Shown here one piece after another: positions 17,066 through 25,586 of a stretch of DNA of 36,054 nt; positions within the stretch are counted from its first letter, which is position 1, and every line of letters begins with the position of its first letter. The stretch is taken from the NCBI GenBank assembly GCA_021771695.1, contig JAETON010000026.1:1-36054 (forward strand). The letters run 5' to 3'. Below the pieces are notes generated by a model that did no database searches, was not told the DNA's origin, and saw nothing but the letters and a program-made list of their open reading frames with translations. Position numbers and translations under genes: made by a program. This stretch comes from Lachnospiraceae bacterium. Its GTDB lineage: Bacteria; Bacillota; Clostridia; Lachnospirales; Lachnospiraceae.

Positions 17066-17548
17066 GTGACAATGGAAAAGAAAAAAACAGTTCGTTTTGG
17101 TGTTAGAATACTTTTTTATTTGTATATTATTATTATTTTTTATTTTGTGTTGTTAAGTGAACGATATGGGAGAGAGACAGGATATAATACTTCCCATGTT
17201 AATTTGGTTTTGTTTCGGGAAATACACAGATTTTGGAAATATCGGCATCTTCTTTCTATAGAAGCATTCATTACAAATTTGTTTGGAAATATTTTTGCAT
17301 TTAGTCCCTTTGGATTTATGCTGCCGATTATGACAGAAAAGAGAAGAGGATTTATACGGACAGTATTTGCTACATTTATTTTTAGTTTGATTATTGAAAC
17401 CAGTCAGCTGATTATGAAAGTGGGAGTTTTTGATGTTGATGATCTTTTATTAAATACAATCGGCGGTTTGCTTGGATATATTGCTTATCGTATTTTGTTA
17501 AAAATATATGAGATTCTGGAAAGAAGGTATGGACATGAGAAGAAATAG
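17066..17548 (+). CDS. VanZ-like membrane protein
   Basis: About 160 residues with four hydrophobic segments. The first is LFYLYIIIIFYFVLLS; then come LFGNIFAFSPFGFMLPIM with the conserved N-x-x-x-F-x-P-x-G of VanZ proteins, FIRTVFATFIFSLIIETSQL, and DVDDLLLNTIGGLLGYIAY with the D-[VI]-D-D-[LV]-x-x-N-T-x-G-G signature. The family is named after a teicoplanin-resistance accessory protein; its chemical role is unknown, and most members are not in resistance clusters, as here. Start: GTG 17066 has AAGGATGG eight bases upstream; ATG 17054 and ATG 17072 are in frame and possible. Confidence 0.85.
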   Translation: MTMEKKKTVRFGVRILFYLYIIIIFYFVLLSERYGRETGYNTSHVNLVLFREIHRFWKYRHLLSIEAFITNLFGNIFAFSPFGFMLPIMTEKRRGFIRTVFATFIFSLIIETSQLIMKVGVFDVDDLLLNTIGGLLGYIAYRILLKIYEILERRYGHEKK

Positions 17549-17861
17549 AAAGAAAAAATTTGCATATCGTCCATCGGATAAAGTGATTTCCCGTGAATCA
17601 GCTGCATCCAGTATTATGGGAGCGGTTGGAATCCTAGGGTATATTTTGCTAATCTTTGGTTCATTTCGTGCACAGGGGAATGGAGGAGCGTTTTATGGAT
17701 TAGCAGGATGGGGAATTCTTATATTGTCAGTCTTGGGACTTATGTTTGCCATAAAAAGCTTTCAAGATACAGCGGCTATGGCAGTTTGGAAAATTATAGG
17801 CTGTATTACAAATGGATTAGTACTTGGCTTTTCAGTCGTTATTTTTATTTTGGGGATTTAA
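17535..17861 (+). CDS. Small three-TM membrane protein, DUF6142-like
   Basis: 108 residues. A basic N-terminus (MRRNRKKKFAYRP) is followed by three hydrophobic segments, about 25-45, 55-72 and 88-108, with IMGAVGILGYILLIFGSF, LAGWGILILSVLGLMFAI and ITNGLVLGFSVVIFILGI as cores. I recall similar proteins in Lachnospiraceae as DUF6142; no function is known. Start: ATG 17535 with AAGAAGG seven bases upstream, overlapping the VanZ-like stop by 14 bases, so the two are translationally coupled. It ends 10 bases before the HD-hydrolase gene. Confidence 0.72.
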   Translation: MRRNRKKKFAYRPSDKVISRESAASSIMGAVGILGYILLIFGSFRAQGNGGAFYGLAGWGILILSVLGLMFAIKSFQDTAAMAVWKIIGCITNGLVLGFSVVIFILGI

Positions 17862-17871
17862 GGAGAAATGT

Positions 17872-18459
17872 ATGGATCGTTTAGAACAGCAGATAAATTT
17901 TATTATTGAAATTGATAAGACAAAAGAAATTTTTCGTCAGACTTATATTTCAAACGGAATGAGAAAAGAAAATGATGCAGAACATGCATGGCATTTTGCA
18001 ATCATGGCAGTGCTGCTGGCTGAGTATGCAAATGAGCCGGTGGATGTGTTAAAAGTGGTAAAAATGGCATTGACTCATGACTTGGTAGAGATTGATGCCG
18101 GGGATACATATTTGTATGATGCAGAAGGTACAAAAACAAAAGCTCAAAGAGAGATGAAAGCAGCCAATCGGATTTATCATTTACTGCCGGAAGATCAAGG
18201 AAAAGAATTATTTGAACTTTGGAGAGAATTTGAAGAACGAAAAACACCAGAGGCAAAGTTTGCCGCAACGATAGACCGTCTGCAGCCAATTCTGTTAAAC
18301 GATGCTACCGATGGGAAGGCATGGTTAGAGCATGATATTTCAGAAGAACAAATTTTGGAGAGAAATGTTCATACAAAGAAAGGTTCTGAAAAAATTTGGG
18401 AGTATATGCAGAAAATTTTTGCTGAAAATATAGAAAAAGGAAAAATAAAAAGGAGATAA
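17872..18459 (+). CDS. HD-domain phosphohydrolase (HD_3 / YfbR-like)
   Basis: 195 residues. The metal-binding HD signature is complete: H38 with a preceding ENDAEHAWH segment, H69-D70 in ALTHDLVEIDAGD, and a later aspartate in ATIDRLQPILLND. This pattern and length fit the HD_3 group, which includes the nucleoside 5'-monophosphatase YfbR and many uncharacterised bacterial hydrolases. The substrate is probably a nucleotide, which would suit its place behind pyrimidine genes, but this is inference. Start: ATG 17872 with AAGGAG six bases upstream; it follows the membrane protein by 10 bases. Confidence 0.85.
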   Translation: MDRLEQQINFIIEIDKTKEIFRQTYISNGMRKENDAEHAWHFAIMAVLLAEYANEPVDVLKVVKMALTHDLVEIDAGDTYLYDAEGTKTKAQREMKAANRIYHLLPEDQGKELFELWREFEERKTPEAKFAATIDRLQPILLNDATDGKAWLEHDISEEQILERNVHTKKGSEKIWEYMQKIFAENIEKGKIKRR

Positions 18460-18465
18460 CTCACT

Positions 18466-20493
18466 GTGAATCAAATGTTAATGGAACGACATGAACTAAA
18501 TACCGCTGGGTTAAATGCAGTCCTTTGTGAAGCTGCACAGGGAGGAAAGTATGCAGCATATTTTAAAGAAATTGCAGAAATGCTTTTATATTTAAATGAA
18601 GTATATGATACAACCCCGAAAACATTAGAACAGTTAAAACAGTGGAATCAAGAATGGTATCAAAAAATCCAGCCGGAAATGTATGCAGCATGTTATGGGA
18701 ATCCTCAATATTGTGTACAGAAATTTGGGAAAGATTATGGAAAAATTTTTAGTTTTTTATATGCAGAAATGAGGTGTGGATTTATCTATGCTGTTGAGGA
18801 ACGTTTATTTGATTTAGTAATTCAAAATGAATTATTTTTGGAAATTTATCAGGTGTTCCGAGATGGAGAAGATAGCCGAGAGAAAATCCGGCAGGTTATT
18901 TTTGAGCACATGAGAGATTACAGCAGTGATATTTTTGAATATCGGATTCGAGAGCAGCTGGACTGCAGTCTGCAGTTTGCCACAGATATTGTGATGAAAT
19001 CTGATTTGTCAAATTCTGATTTTTTGTATCAGTATGGCGAATATATTTCTGAAAATGAAATTCGGACTTTAGAGTATTTAAACAGTCTGCCAAAAGAGAA
19101 GATTCAAGAGATTGCCAAAACTTATGTCGATGGATTCCATGAAGGTTTTATTGTAAATAACATTGATATGAGTCCAAAACGGACGGTGAATATTCGATAT
19201 ACGTTAGGTTTTGAGCCTGTGATTCGAGAAGCTGTAAAACAGTTTGCAGAAATTGGTCTGGCACCAATCATATATCGCAGCGGGCATTCAAATTTGATAA
19301 AAACTTCCGTAAAGACAGGATATGTGTCATCTAGTCCAAATCCTCAGTATGAATATGATCATCGTTATGATCAGGCGCTTTATTTTGATCATCGTTTTAT
19401 GCAGCATAAATTGGAATGTTATCGAAATTCCTATGAGCATTGGAAGGAAGAGGCTTATATTTTTGCAGGACCAGCCTGCATGGAAACTTTTGGGGAAGTT
19501 CCGTTTCTGCCGAAAAATAAAGAGGAAAATTTGAAACTTTCTAAAAAGCAGCAGGAATTATCTGTAGAATTTCAAATGAAGGCTTCAGAAATTATGAATG
19601 AATATATCCGGCCAGATCAAAGAAGTTTTACAATTATTGCATATCCAATTCCGGAAATAGGGGATAATTTTGAAGAAATTTTTGAAGAGGTTATTAAAGT
19701 TAATACCTTAGATAAGGTTTTGTATCGGGAAATTCAGCAGCATTTAATTGACGCATTGGACAGAGGTGTGGAGGTGCATATCAAAGGTGCCGGAAAGAAT
19801 CAGACAGATTTATATGTTGCAATGCATGATTTGCAGAATCCTGAAAAGGAAACAAATTTTGAAAATTGTCTGGCGGATGTCAATATTCCGGTTGGTGAAG
19901 TATTTACATCGCCAAAACTTACAGGAACCAATGGAATTTTGCATGTGGGAGAAGTATATTTACGGGATTTGAAATTCATTGATTTAAAATTAGAATTTAA
20001 AGATGGAAAAATTGTTTCTTATTCTTGTAAAAACTTTGATACGGAAGATGAAAACAGGACCTTTATAAAAGAGAATCTTTTATATAACAGAGAGACCCTT
20101 CCAATGGGTGAGTTTGCCATTGGAACAAACACGACAGCTTATGCAATGGCACAAAAATTTAATATTCTCTACAAACTGCCAATTTTGATTGTAGAAAAAA
20201 TGGGACCACATTTTGCTGTGGGAGATACTTGTTACAGTCATAGCGAAGAGACAAAAGTGTATAATCCGGATGGAAAAGAAATTGTAGCGAAGTATAATGA
20301 ATGTTCATTGGAAGGAGAATATTTCCAATGCCATACGGATATTACGATTCCATATGAAGAACTGGATTCCATTACTGTCATTGAGCTTGGCGGAAAAGAA
20401 GTATCTTTGATTGAGAAGGGATATTTTGTATTGCCGGGCTGTGAAAGGTTAAATGAACCATTGACGGAAATTAGTCAAGTGAGTAAAATGTAA
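18466..20493 (+). CDS. Aminopeptidase, M29 (thermophilic aminopeptidase) family, long form
   Basis: 675 residues. The C-terminal 330 residues carry the M29 metallopeptidase core: E478 in PVGEVFTSP, E549 in MGEFAIGTNT, H582 in EKMGPHFAVG, and H623/D625 in CHTDI, which are the expected dinuclear metal ligands. The family releases N-terminal amino acids in the cytoplasm. The usual M29 protein is about 410 residues; here some 260 residues precede the core, a helical extension of unknown role that I believe is shared by other clostridial members. Start: GTG 18466 with AAGGAGA about ten bases upstream; ATG 18475 is an alternative. It begins 6 bases after the HD gene. Confidence 0.87.
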   Translation: MNQMLMERHELNTAGLNAVLCEAAQGGKYAAYFKEIAEMLLYLNEVYDTTPKTLEQLKQWNQEWYQKIQPEMYAACYGNPQYCVQKFGKDYGKIFSFLYAEMRCGFIYAVEERLFDLVIQNELFLEIYQVFRDGEDSREKIRQVIFEHMRDYSSDIFEYRIREQLDCSLQFATDIVMKSDLSNSDFLYQYGEYISENEIRTLEYLNSLPKEKIQEIAKTYVDGFHEGFIVNNIDMSPKRTVNIRYTLGFEPVIREAVKQFAEIGLAPIIYRSGHSNLIKTSVKTGYVSSSPNPQYEYDHRYDQALYFDHRFMQHKLECYRNSYEHWKEEAYIFAGPACMETFGEVPFLPKNKEENLKLSKKQQELSVEFQMKASEIMNEYIRPDQRSFTIIAYPIPEIGDNFEEIFEEVIKVNTLDKVLYREIQQHLIDALDRGVEVHIKGAGKNQTDLYVAMHDLQNPEKETNFENCLADVNIPVGEVFTSPKLTGTNGILHVGEVYLRDLKFIDLKLEFKDGKIVSYSCKNFDTEDENRTFIKENLLYNRETLPMGEFAIGTNTTAYAMAQKFNILYKLPILIVEKMGPHFAVGDTCYSHSEETKVYNPDGKEIVAKYNECSLEGEYFQCHTDITIPYEELDSITVIELGGKEVSLIEKGYFVLPGCERLNEPLTEISQVSKM

Positions 20494-20540
20494 AAGAAAG
20501 AAGCTAAATAACAAAAAATATATACTTAAGGAGAAAAAAG

Positions 20541-21044
20541 ATGGCAAAAGTAGCAATTGTAATGGGAAGTGATTCTGATATGCCTGTTATGAGAAAGGCA
20601 GCAGAATTTTTAGAAGAAATGGGAATTGATTTTGAAATGACGATTATTTCTGCACATAGAGAACCGGATATTTTTTTTGAATGGGCAAAAGGTGCAGAAG
20701 ACAGAGGTGTAAAAGTTATTATCGCCGGAGCAGGAAAAGCTGCACATCTTCCGGGAATGTGTGCAGCATTATTCCCAATGCCTGTCATTGGAATTCCAAT
20801 GAAAACTTCTGATTTAGGCGGAGTGGATTCTTTGTATTCTATTGTACAGATGCCGTCTGGAATTCCAGTAGCGACTGTCGCAATTAATGGAGGGCAGAAT
20901 GCAGGAATTCTTGCAGCAAAAATTCTTGCAGTATCAGATGAACATCTGCTTGCAAAATTAAAAGATTATAGTGAAACTATGAAACAGTCTGTTGCAGCAA
21001 AGGCAGAAAAACTGGATCAGGTTGGGTATAAAGATTATCAATAA
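20541..21044 (+). CDS. purE: N5-carboxyaminoimidazole ribonucleotide mutase, PurE
   Basis: 167 residues. It rearranges N5-CAIR to CAIR in purine synthesis. The class I signature GSDSDMPVM (9-17) and the catalytic SAHREPD segment are present, followed by IIAGAGKAAHLPGM and PVIGIPMKT. A purK gene is not seen here. Start: ATG 20541 with AAGGAG seven or eight bases upstream. The 47-base gap after the aminopeptidase is A-rich with no clear promoter or riboswitch, so it may be read from upstream. It is the first of four adjacent purine genes. Confidence 0.97.
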   Translation: MAKVAIVMGSDSDMPVMRKAAEFLEEMGIDFEMTIISAHREPDIFFEWAKGAEDRGVKVIIAGAGKAAHLPGMCAALFPMPVIGIPMKTSDLGGVDSLYSIVQMPSGIPVATVAINGGQNAGILAAKILAVSDEHLLAKLKDYSETMKQSVAAKAEKLDQVGYKDYQ

Positions 21045-21063
21045 TTTAGGAGGATTTTAACAA

Positions 21064-22089
21064 ATGGATTACAAAAAAGCAGGTGTGGATATTGAAGCAG
21101 GATATAAATCTGTTGAATTGATGAAAAAACATGTAAAAAGAACAATGCGTCCGGAAGTTTTAGGAGGTCTTGGAGGCTTTTCGGGTGCATTTTCTCTGGA
21201 AAAAATAAAAGAAATGGATGATCCGGTTTTATTATCTGGAACAGATGGCTGTGGAACAAAAGTCAAACTTGCAATGATCATGGACAAGCATGATACAATA
21301 GGTATTGATGCGGTAGCAATGTGTGTTAACGATATTGCATGTGCAGGGGGAGAACCATTATTTTTCTTAGATTACATTGCATGTGGAAAGAACTTCCCTG
21401 AAAAAATTGCAACCATCGTAAGCGGTGTCGCAGAAGGATGTGTTCAGTCTGATGCCGCTTTGATCGGAGGAGAAACAGCAGAACATCCAGGATTAATGCC
21501 GGAAGATGAGTATGATTTAGCAGGATTTGCAGTTGGTGTATGTGACCGTAAAAACTTAATTACAGGAGAAAATCTAAAAGAAGGAGATGTCCTGATAGGT
21601 ATGGCTTCTACTGGTGTTCACAGTAATGGATTTTCTTTGGTTCGTAAAGTTTTTGAAATGACAGAAGAATCTCTGAATACATATTATGATGAACTTGGAA
21701 AAACGTTAGGTGAAGCACTCTTAGCTCCAACAAGAATTTATGTAAAAGCGTTAAAATCTATTAAAAATGCCGGTGTGATGATCAAAGCATGCAGCCATAT
21801 TACTGGCGGCGGGTTCTATGAAAATATTCCTAGAATGCTTCCGGAAGGAATTCATGCAGTCGTGCATAAGGATTCTTATGAAGTACCTGCGATTTTTAAA
21901 CTGCTGGCTAAGGCCGGAGATATTGATGAACAAATGATGTATAATACTTATAATATGGGCATTGGAATGATTGTTGCAGTAGATGCAGCAGATGTAGATA
22001 CAACACTTGCAGCATTAAAAGAAGCTGGAGAAACAGCTTATGTGGTTGGGGAAATTAAAGCTGGAGAAAAAGGAGTTACCTTATGTTAA
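21064..22089 (+). CDS. purM: Phosphoribosylformylglycinamidine cyclo-ligase
   Basis: 341 residues. It closes the imidazole ring of AIR from FGAM using ATP. The AIR-synthetase features are the N-terminal [12 protein letters not shown], the ATP-binding [46 protein letters not shown] and the C-terminal [16 protein letters not shown]. Length is standard. Start: ATG 21064 with TAGGAGG upstream. The last seven bases overlap the purN start, so the two are translationally coupled. Confidence 0.97.
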   Translation: MDYKKAGVDIEAGYKSVELMKKHVKRTMRPEVLGGLGGFSGAFSLEKIKEMDDPVLLSGTDGCGTKVKLAMIMDKHDTIGIDAVAMCVNDIACAGGEPLFFLDYIACGKNFPEKIATIVSGVAEGCVQSDAALIGGETAEHPGLMPEDEYDLAGFAVGVCDRKNLITGENLKEGDVLIGMASTGVHSNGFSLVRKVFEMTEESLNTYYDELGKTLGEALLAPTRIYVKALKSIKNAGVMIKACSHITGGGFYENIPRMLPEGIHAVVHKDSYEVPAIFKLLAKAGDIDEQMMYNTYNMGIGMIVAVDAADVDTTLAALKEAGETAYVVGEIKAGEKGVTLC

Positions 22090-22706
22090 AATTAGCTGTG
22101 TTAGTATCTGGAGGGGGAACAAACCTGCAGGCAATTATTGATGGGATTGAAAGTCATACGATTACCAATGCAGAAATTGATGTGGTAATCAGTAATAATA
22201 GGGGTGCTTATGCATTGCAGCGTGCAGCCAACTATGGAATTGATGCTGTAGTTTTATCTCCGAAAGATTTTGAAACCAGAGAATTATTTAATGAAGCTTT
22301 ATATCAAGAATTGGTTGATCGAAAAATCGATTTAATCATACTTGCAGGATATTTAGTTGTTATACCGGAAAAAATTATTAAAACATTTGAAAATAAAATT
22401 ATTAATATTCATCCATCTTTGATTCCGTCATTTTGCGGTACAGGTTACTATGGATTGAAAGTTCACGAAAAAGCACTGGCACGAGGAGTGAAAGTGTCTG
22501 GAGCTACCGTGCATTTTGTGGACGAAGGAACTGATACAGGACCAATTATTGATCAAAGAGCAGTTTATATTGAAGAAGGTGATACGCCGGAAGTTCTTCA
22601 GCAAAGAATTATGGAACAGGCAGAATGGGTAATTATGCCCAAAGCTATTGATGATATCGCCAATGGAAGAATTCAAGTAATTGATGGAAAAGTAAAACGG
22701 GTATAA
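22083..22706 (+). CDS. purN: Phosphoribosylglycinamide formyltransferase (10-formyl-THF dependent)
   Basis: 207 residues. It transfers a formyl group from 10-formyl-THF to GAR. The N-terminal [12 protein letters not shown] binds phosphate. The catalytic N and H lie in [11 protein letters not shown], and the catalytic D in [11 protein letters not shown]. The loop FCGTGYYG replaces the F-P-G-x-x-x of E. coli PurN, a variant I associate with clostridial members. The start codon lies inside the end of purM with no strong ribosome site of its own, consistent with coupled translation. Confidence 0.96.
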   Translation: MLKLAVLVSGGGTNLQAIIDGIESHTITNAEIDVVISNNRGAYALQRAANYGIDAVVLSPKDFETRELFNEALYQELVDRKIDLIILAGYLVVIPEKIIKTFENKIINIHPSLIPSFCGTGYYGLKVHEKALARGVKVSGATVHFVDEGTDTGPIIDQRAVYIEEGDTPEVLQQRIMEQAEWVIMPKAIDDIANGRIQVIDGKVKRV

Positions 22707-22750
22707 ATGTTAATTTTGTGGAAGGTTTGGATAGCAGAAAGGAAAAATAA

Positions 22751-24022
22751 ATGAAAGTTTTAATTGTAGGAAGCGGTGGAAGAGAACATGCGATTGCATG
22801 GGCAGTAGCCAAAAGCCCAAAAGCAGATAAGATTTATTGTGCACCTGGAAATGCGGGAATTGCAGAATTCGCAGAATGTGTAGATATTGGAGCTATGGAA
22901 TTTGAAAAGTTAGCTGCATTTGCCAAAGAAAAGGAAATTGATCTTACGATTATCGGAATGGATGATCCATTGGTAGGCGGTATCGTTGATGCTTTTGAAG
23001 CAGAAGGATTAAGAGTTTTTGGACCGCGTAAGAATGCAGCGATTATTGAAGGCTCTAAAGCATTTTCGAAAGATTTAATGAAGAAATACCATATTCCAAC
23101 AGCAGCATATGAGAATTTTACAGACCCAGATGCAGCACTTACATATTTAGAAACAGCAAAGATGCCGATTGTATTAAAAGCAGATGGACTGGCACTTGGA
23201 AAAGGTGTTTTAATTTGTAATACGTTAGAAGAAGCAAAAGCCGGTGTAAAAACTTTAATGTTGGATAAACAGTTTGGAGATGCCGGAAATGAAATCGTTA
23301 TTGAAGAGTTTATGACAGGAAGAGAAGTGTCTGTTCTAGCATATTGTGATGGAAAAACAATCAAATGTATGACTTCTGCACAGGATCATAAACGTGCAAA
23401 AGATGGAGATCAGGGACTGAATACTGGAGGAATGGGAACATTTTCACCAAGTCCATTCTACACAAAAGAAGTTGAAGAATTCTGTGAAAAATATATTTAT
23501 CAGCCAACGATGGATGCTATGGCTGCAGAAGGAAGACCATTTACCGGAATTTTATTTACCGGATTAATGTTGACGGAAGACGGGCCAAAGGTATTAGAGT
23601 ATAATGCACGGTTTGGAGATCCGGAAGCACAAGTGGTACTTCCGCGTATGAAAAATGATATCATTGATGTCATGGAAGCTTGTATTGACGGAAAACTTTC
23701 TGAAGTTGAATTGGAATTTGAAGATAATGCTGCGGTCTGTGTTGTATTGGCATCTGACGGATATCCTGAAAAGTATGACAAAGGATTTGAGATCAAAGGA
23801 TTGGATACTTTTAAAGAGAAAGATGGATACTATGTATTCCATGCAGGAACAAAATTTGACGGGGATAAGATTGTAACCAATGGGGGACGTGTCCTTGGTG
23901 TTGTTGCCAAAGGGAATGATCTGAAAACGGCAAGAGCAAATGCATATGCAGCAACAGACTGGATTGATTTTGCAAATAAATATAAGAGAAATGATATTGG
24001 AAAAGCCATTGACGAGGCATAA
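22751..24022 (+). CDS. purD: Phosphoribosylamine--glycine ligase
   Basis: A 423-residue ATP-grasp enzyme joining phosphoribosylamine and glycine. Visible are the N-terminal VGSGGREHAIAWA, the ATP-grasp LKADGLALGKGV, the metal-binding NTGGMGTFSPSP and YNARFGDPEAQVVLPR. Length is standard. Start: ATG 22751, with AAAGGAA upstream. A 44-base gap separates it from purN. It is the last gene of purE-M-N-D and is followed by a strong terminator; purF, purH and purL must lie elsewhere. Confidence 0.97.
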   Translation: MKVLIVGSGGREHAIAWAVAKSPKADKIYCAPGNAGIAEFAECVDIGAMEFEKLAAFAKEKEIDLTIIGMDDPLVGGIVDAFEAEGLRVFGPRKNAAIIEGSKAFSKDLMKKYHIPTAAYENFTDPDAALTYLETAKMPIVLKADGLALGKGVLICNTLEEAKAGVKTLMLDKQFGDAGNEIVIEEFMTGREVSVLAYCDGKTIKCMTSAQDHKRAKDGDQGLNTGGMGTFSPSPFYTKEVEEFCEKYIYQPTMDAMAAEGRPFTGILFTGLMLTEDGPKVLEYNARFGDPEAQVVLPRMKNDIIDVMEACIDGKLSEVELEFEDNAAVCVVLASDGYPEKYDKGFEIKGLDTFKEKDGYYVFHAGTKFDGDKIVTNGGRVLGVVAKGNDLKTARANAYAATDWIDFANKYKRNDIGKAIDEA

Positions 24023-24051
24023 ATTTTGAAAATTAAATAGAATAGTAATAG

Positions 24052-24096
24052 AAAGTTTTGTTTGGATAGTTAAAAGAATCTAAACAAAACTTTTTT
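24052..24096 (+). terminator. Terminator after purD
   Basis: AAAGTTTTGTTTGGAT (24052-24067) pairs with ATCTAAACAAAACTTT (24078-24093) over 16 positions with one G-U, followed by three more Ts. This is a strong intrinsic terminator. The remaining bases to 24165 are AT-rich with no gene. Confidence 0.88.
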
Positions 24097-24165
24097 ACAC
24101 TATAAAAACATATTGAATAACATATTTTAATATATGTATTCGTTTGGAGGTTTTTCTATAAATAC

Positions 24166-24194
24166 TTGATTAGAAGGGAGCTAAATGGTATATT
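24166..24194 (+). promoter_or_regulatory. Promoter of the D,D-carboxypeptidase gene
   Basis: TTGATT (24166-24171), a 17-base spacer, then TATATT (24189-24194), in the gap after the purD terminator. The leader to the ATG at 24260 is about 58 bases. Confidence 0.6.
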
Positions 24195-24259
24195 ATTCAA
24201 CAATAGTGAAAGATAGAAAATTATCTGAATGAATAAAAAATTACAAAGGGAACTGAAGT

Positions 24260-25390
24260 ATGAAGAAAATATTAGGGATGATAAGTATATTAAGTGTTTT
24301 GTTGACAATACTAATTTCAGAAGTTCCAGTTTTGGCAGAGGAAAATGCACCTAAAATTATAGGAGAATCTGCGATAGTCATGGATGTGGAAACTGGAGAT
24401 GTACTATATGAGAAGAATTCAAGTGTCAGACATTATCCGGCTAGTATTACAAAATGTATGACAGCTTTGGTTGTTCTTGAAAATCGAAATCTTGATGATA
24501 GAGTAGAATATTCTAACGAGGCCTTGTTATCTATTGAATCAGGAAGCAGTGCAGCTTATATCAAACCAAAAGAAATTATGACAGTGGAAGAAAGTCTTTA
24601 TGTTATGATGCTGCATTCTGCTAATGACGTTGCTCATGGGCTGGCCTATGAAGTAGGCGGCGATCTTTCTGGCTTTGCACAAATGATGAATGAAAAAGCA
24701 GTTGAACTTGGATGTATGAATACGAATTTTGTAAATGCCAGTGGATTAAATGATAAAAATCATTACACAACAGCAGCAGATATGGCAAAAATCGCACAGG
24801 CTGCATATCGAAATGAAACACTTCGGAAAATTATGAGAACTGTGCGGTATGAACAGCCGGCAACAAATTTTACCAAGAATGTTCGGACGTGGTTGAATGG
24901 AAATCGGATGATTCGTGAAGAAAGTGAGTATTATTACAAACCTTGTCTTGGCGGAAAAACGGGATATACAATTGCTGCTGGAGGAACTCTGATTACATAT
25001 GCAAAACTTCATGGCAGAGTGCTTGCTTGTGTTGTTTTAAAAAGTCAAAATTCTGCATCCGCTTATGAGGACAGTATCAAATTATACAAATATGTCAATG
25101 AAAATAAAGATTTTTCTGTATATCAGAAAAGAGATTCTTTCTCTCAGAAGAAAACTGTAAGAAGCAATAAAATAACACAACCCATCGTAAAAAAAGATGG
25201 GAGATTGAAATCCATTGTTCAGAATCTGAAGGACCACTGGATTATATGTGTGTTGGTAGTTCTCGTGCTGTTTTATGTGAAAAAAAGAATAGATATTTGG
25301 TTAAAAAGAAGGGCAAGGGCAAAGGCCAGAGAAAAAGCGAAAGCAAAAGCCAGAGCGAAAGAACGGCAAAGACGGAAGAGGTATTATTAA
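24260..25390 (+). CDS. D-alanyl-D-alanine carboxypeptidase (DacF/PBP5 type)
   Basis: 376 residues. It trims the terminal D-Ala from peptidoglycan stem peptides outside the cell. A signal peptide (MKKILGMISILSVLLTILIS, cleaved near AEEN) leads to the penicillin-binding motifs: SxxK at S62-K65 (SITK), SxN at S120-N122 and KTG at 233-235. A membrane segment near 325-341 (WIICVLVVLVLFYV) and an extremely basic Arg/Lys/Ala tail of about 35 residues close the protein. B. subtilis DacA-type enzymes anchor by an amphipathic helix instead, so the TM plus cytoplasmic basic tail is notable. Start: ATG 24260 with AAAGGGA eight bases upstream. It is monocistronic. Confidence 0.92.
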   Translation: MKKILGMISILSVLLTILISEVPVLAEENAPKIIGESAIVMDVETGDVLYEKNSSVRHYPASITKCMTALVVLENRNLDDRVEYSNEALLSIESGSSAAYIKPKEIMTVEESLYVMMLHSANDVAHGLAYEVGGDLSGFAQMMNEKAVELGCMNTNFVNASGLNDKNHYTTAADMAKIAQAAYRNETLRKIMRTVRYEQPATNFTKNVRTWLNGNRMIREESEYYYKPCLGGKTGYTIAAGGTLITYAKLHGRVLACVVLKSQNSASAYEDSIKLYKYVNENKDFSVYQKRDSFSQKKTVRSNKITQPIVKKDGRLKSIVQNLKDHWIICVLVVLVLFYVKKRIDIWLKRRARAKAREKAKAKARAKERQRRKRYY

Positions 25391-25413
25391 ATTCTAAAGA
25401 TGTTAAAAAATCA

Positions 25414-25442
25414 TTGAAAACTTTCTTTAAATCCTGTATAGT
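25414..25442 (+). promoter_or_regulatory. Promoter of the OCD-PII-permease operon
   Basis: TTGAAA (25414-25419), a 17-base spacer, then TATAGT (25437-25442). It gives a leader of about 135 bases before the ATG at 25587. The -10 lies inside the left arm of a 16-bp inverted repeat. Confidence 0.65.
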
Positions 25443-25479
25443 AGAAAACGTAAAAACAAGTATCGTTTTTTACTATACA
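25435..25479. repeat. 16-bp inverted repeat over the -10 element (candidate operator)
   Basis: TGTATAGTAGAAAACG (25435-25450) is matched by CGTTTTTTACTATACA (25464-25479), 15 of 16 positions complementary, with a 13-base spacer. It overlaps the -10 hexamer and extends past the likely transcription start. No T-run follows, so it is not a standard terminator. An operator or DNA-looping site is more likely. Confidence 0.6.
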
Positions 25480-25491
25480 TAAAGTGATGTC

Positions 25492-25509
25492 TGTGATAAC
25501 ATAATCACA
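25492..25509. promoter_or_regulatory. Dyad TGTGAT-N6-ATCACA (candidate operator)
   Basis: A perfect 6-bp dyad with a 6-base centre, about 50 bases downstream of the -10. It resembles Crp/Fnr-type sites, but the TGTGA half-sites are 8 apart rather than 6, so the regulator is unknown. Confidence 0.45.
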
Positions 25510-25532
25510 TTAAAAAATTAACAAGTTCAGTC

Positions 25533-25565
25533 AAAGGTGTCTGTATGGTATGCAGGCACCTTTTT
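25533..25565 (+). terminator. Terminator-like hairpin in the operon leader
   Basis: AAAGGTGTCTGTAT (25533-25546) pairs with ATGCAGGCACCTTT (25550-25563) around GGT, 14 positions with two G-U pairs, followed by further Ts. It lies between the promoter and the first gene (ATG 25587), so full expression requires passing it; an attenuator is likely. It would also stop read-through from upstream. Confidence 0.75.
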
Positions 25566-25586
25566 ATCATCTTGAAGGAGGACATC

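Noticed and set aside
25492-25509. Crp binding site
   Set aside because: Half-sites TGTGA and TCACA are eight bases apart instead of six, so I list it only as a dyad of unknown regulator.
25545-25586. Upstream in-frame start for the OCD-family gene
   Set aside because: It lies inside the leader hairpin and has no ribosome site, whereas ATG 25587 has GAAGGAGG at good spacing.
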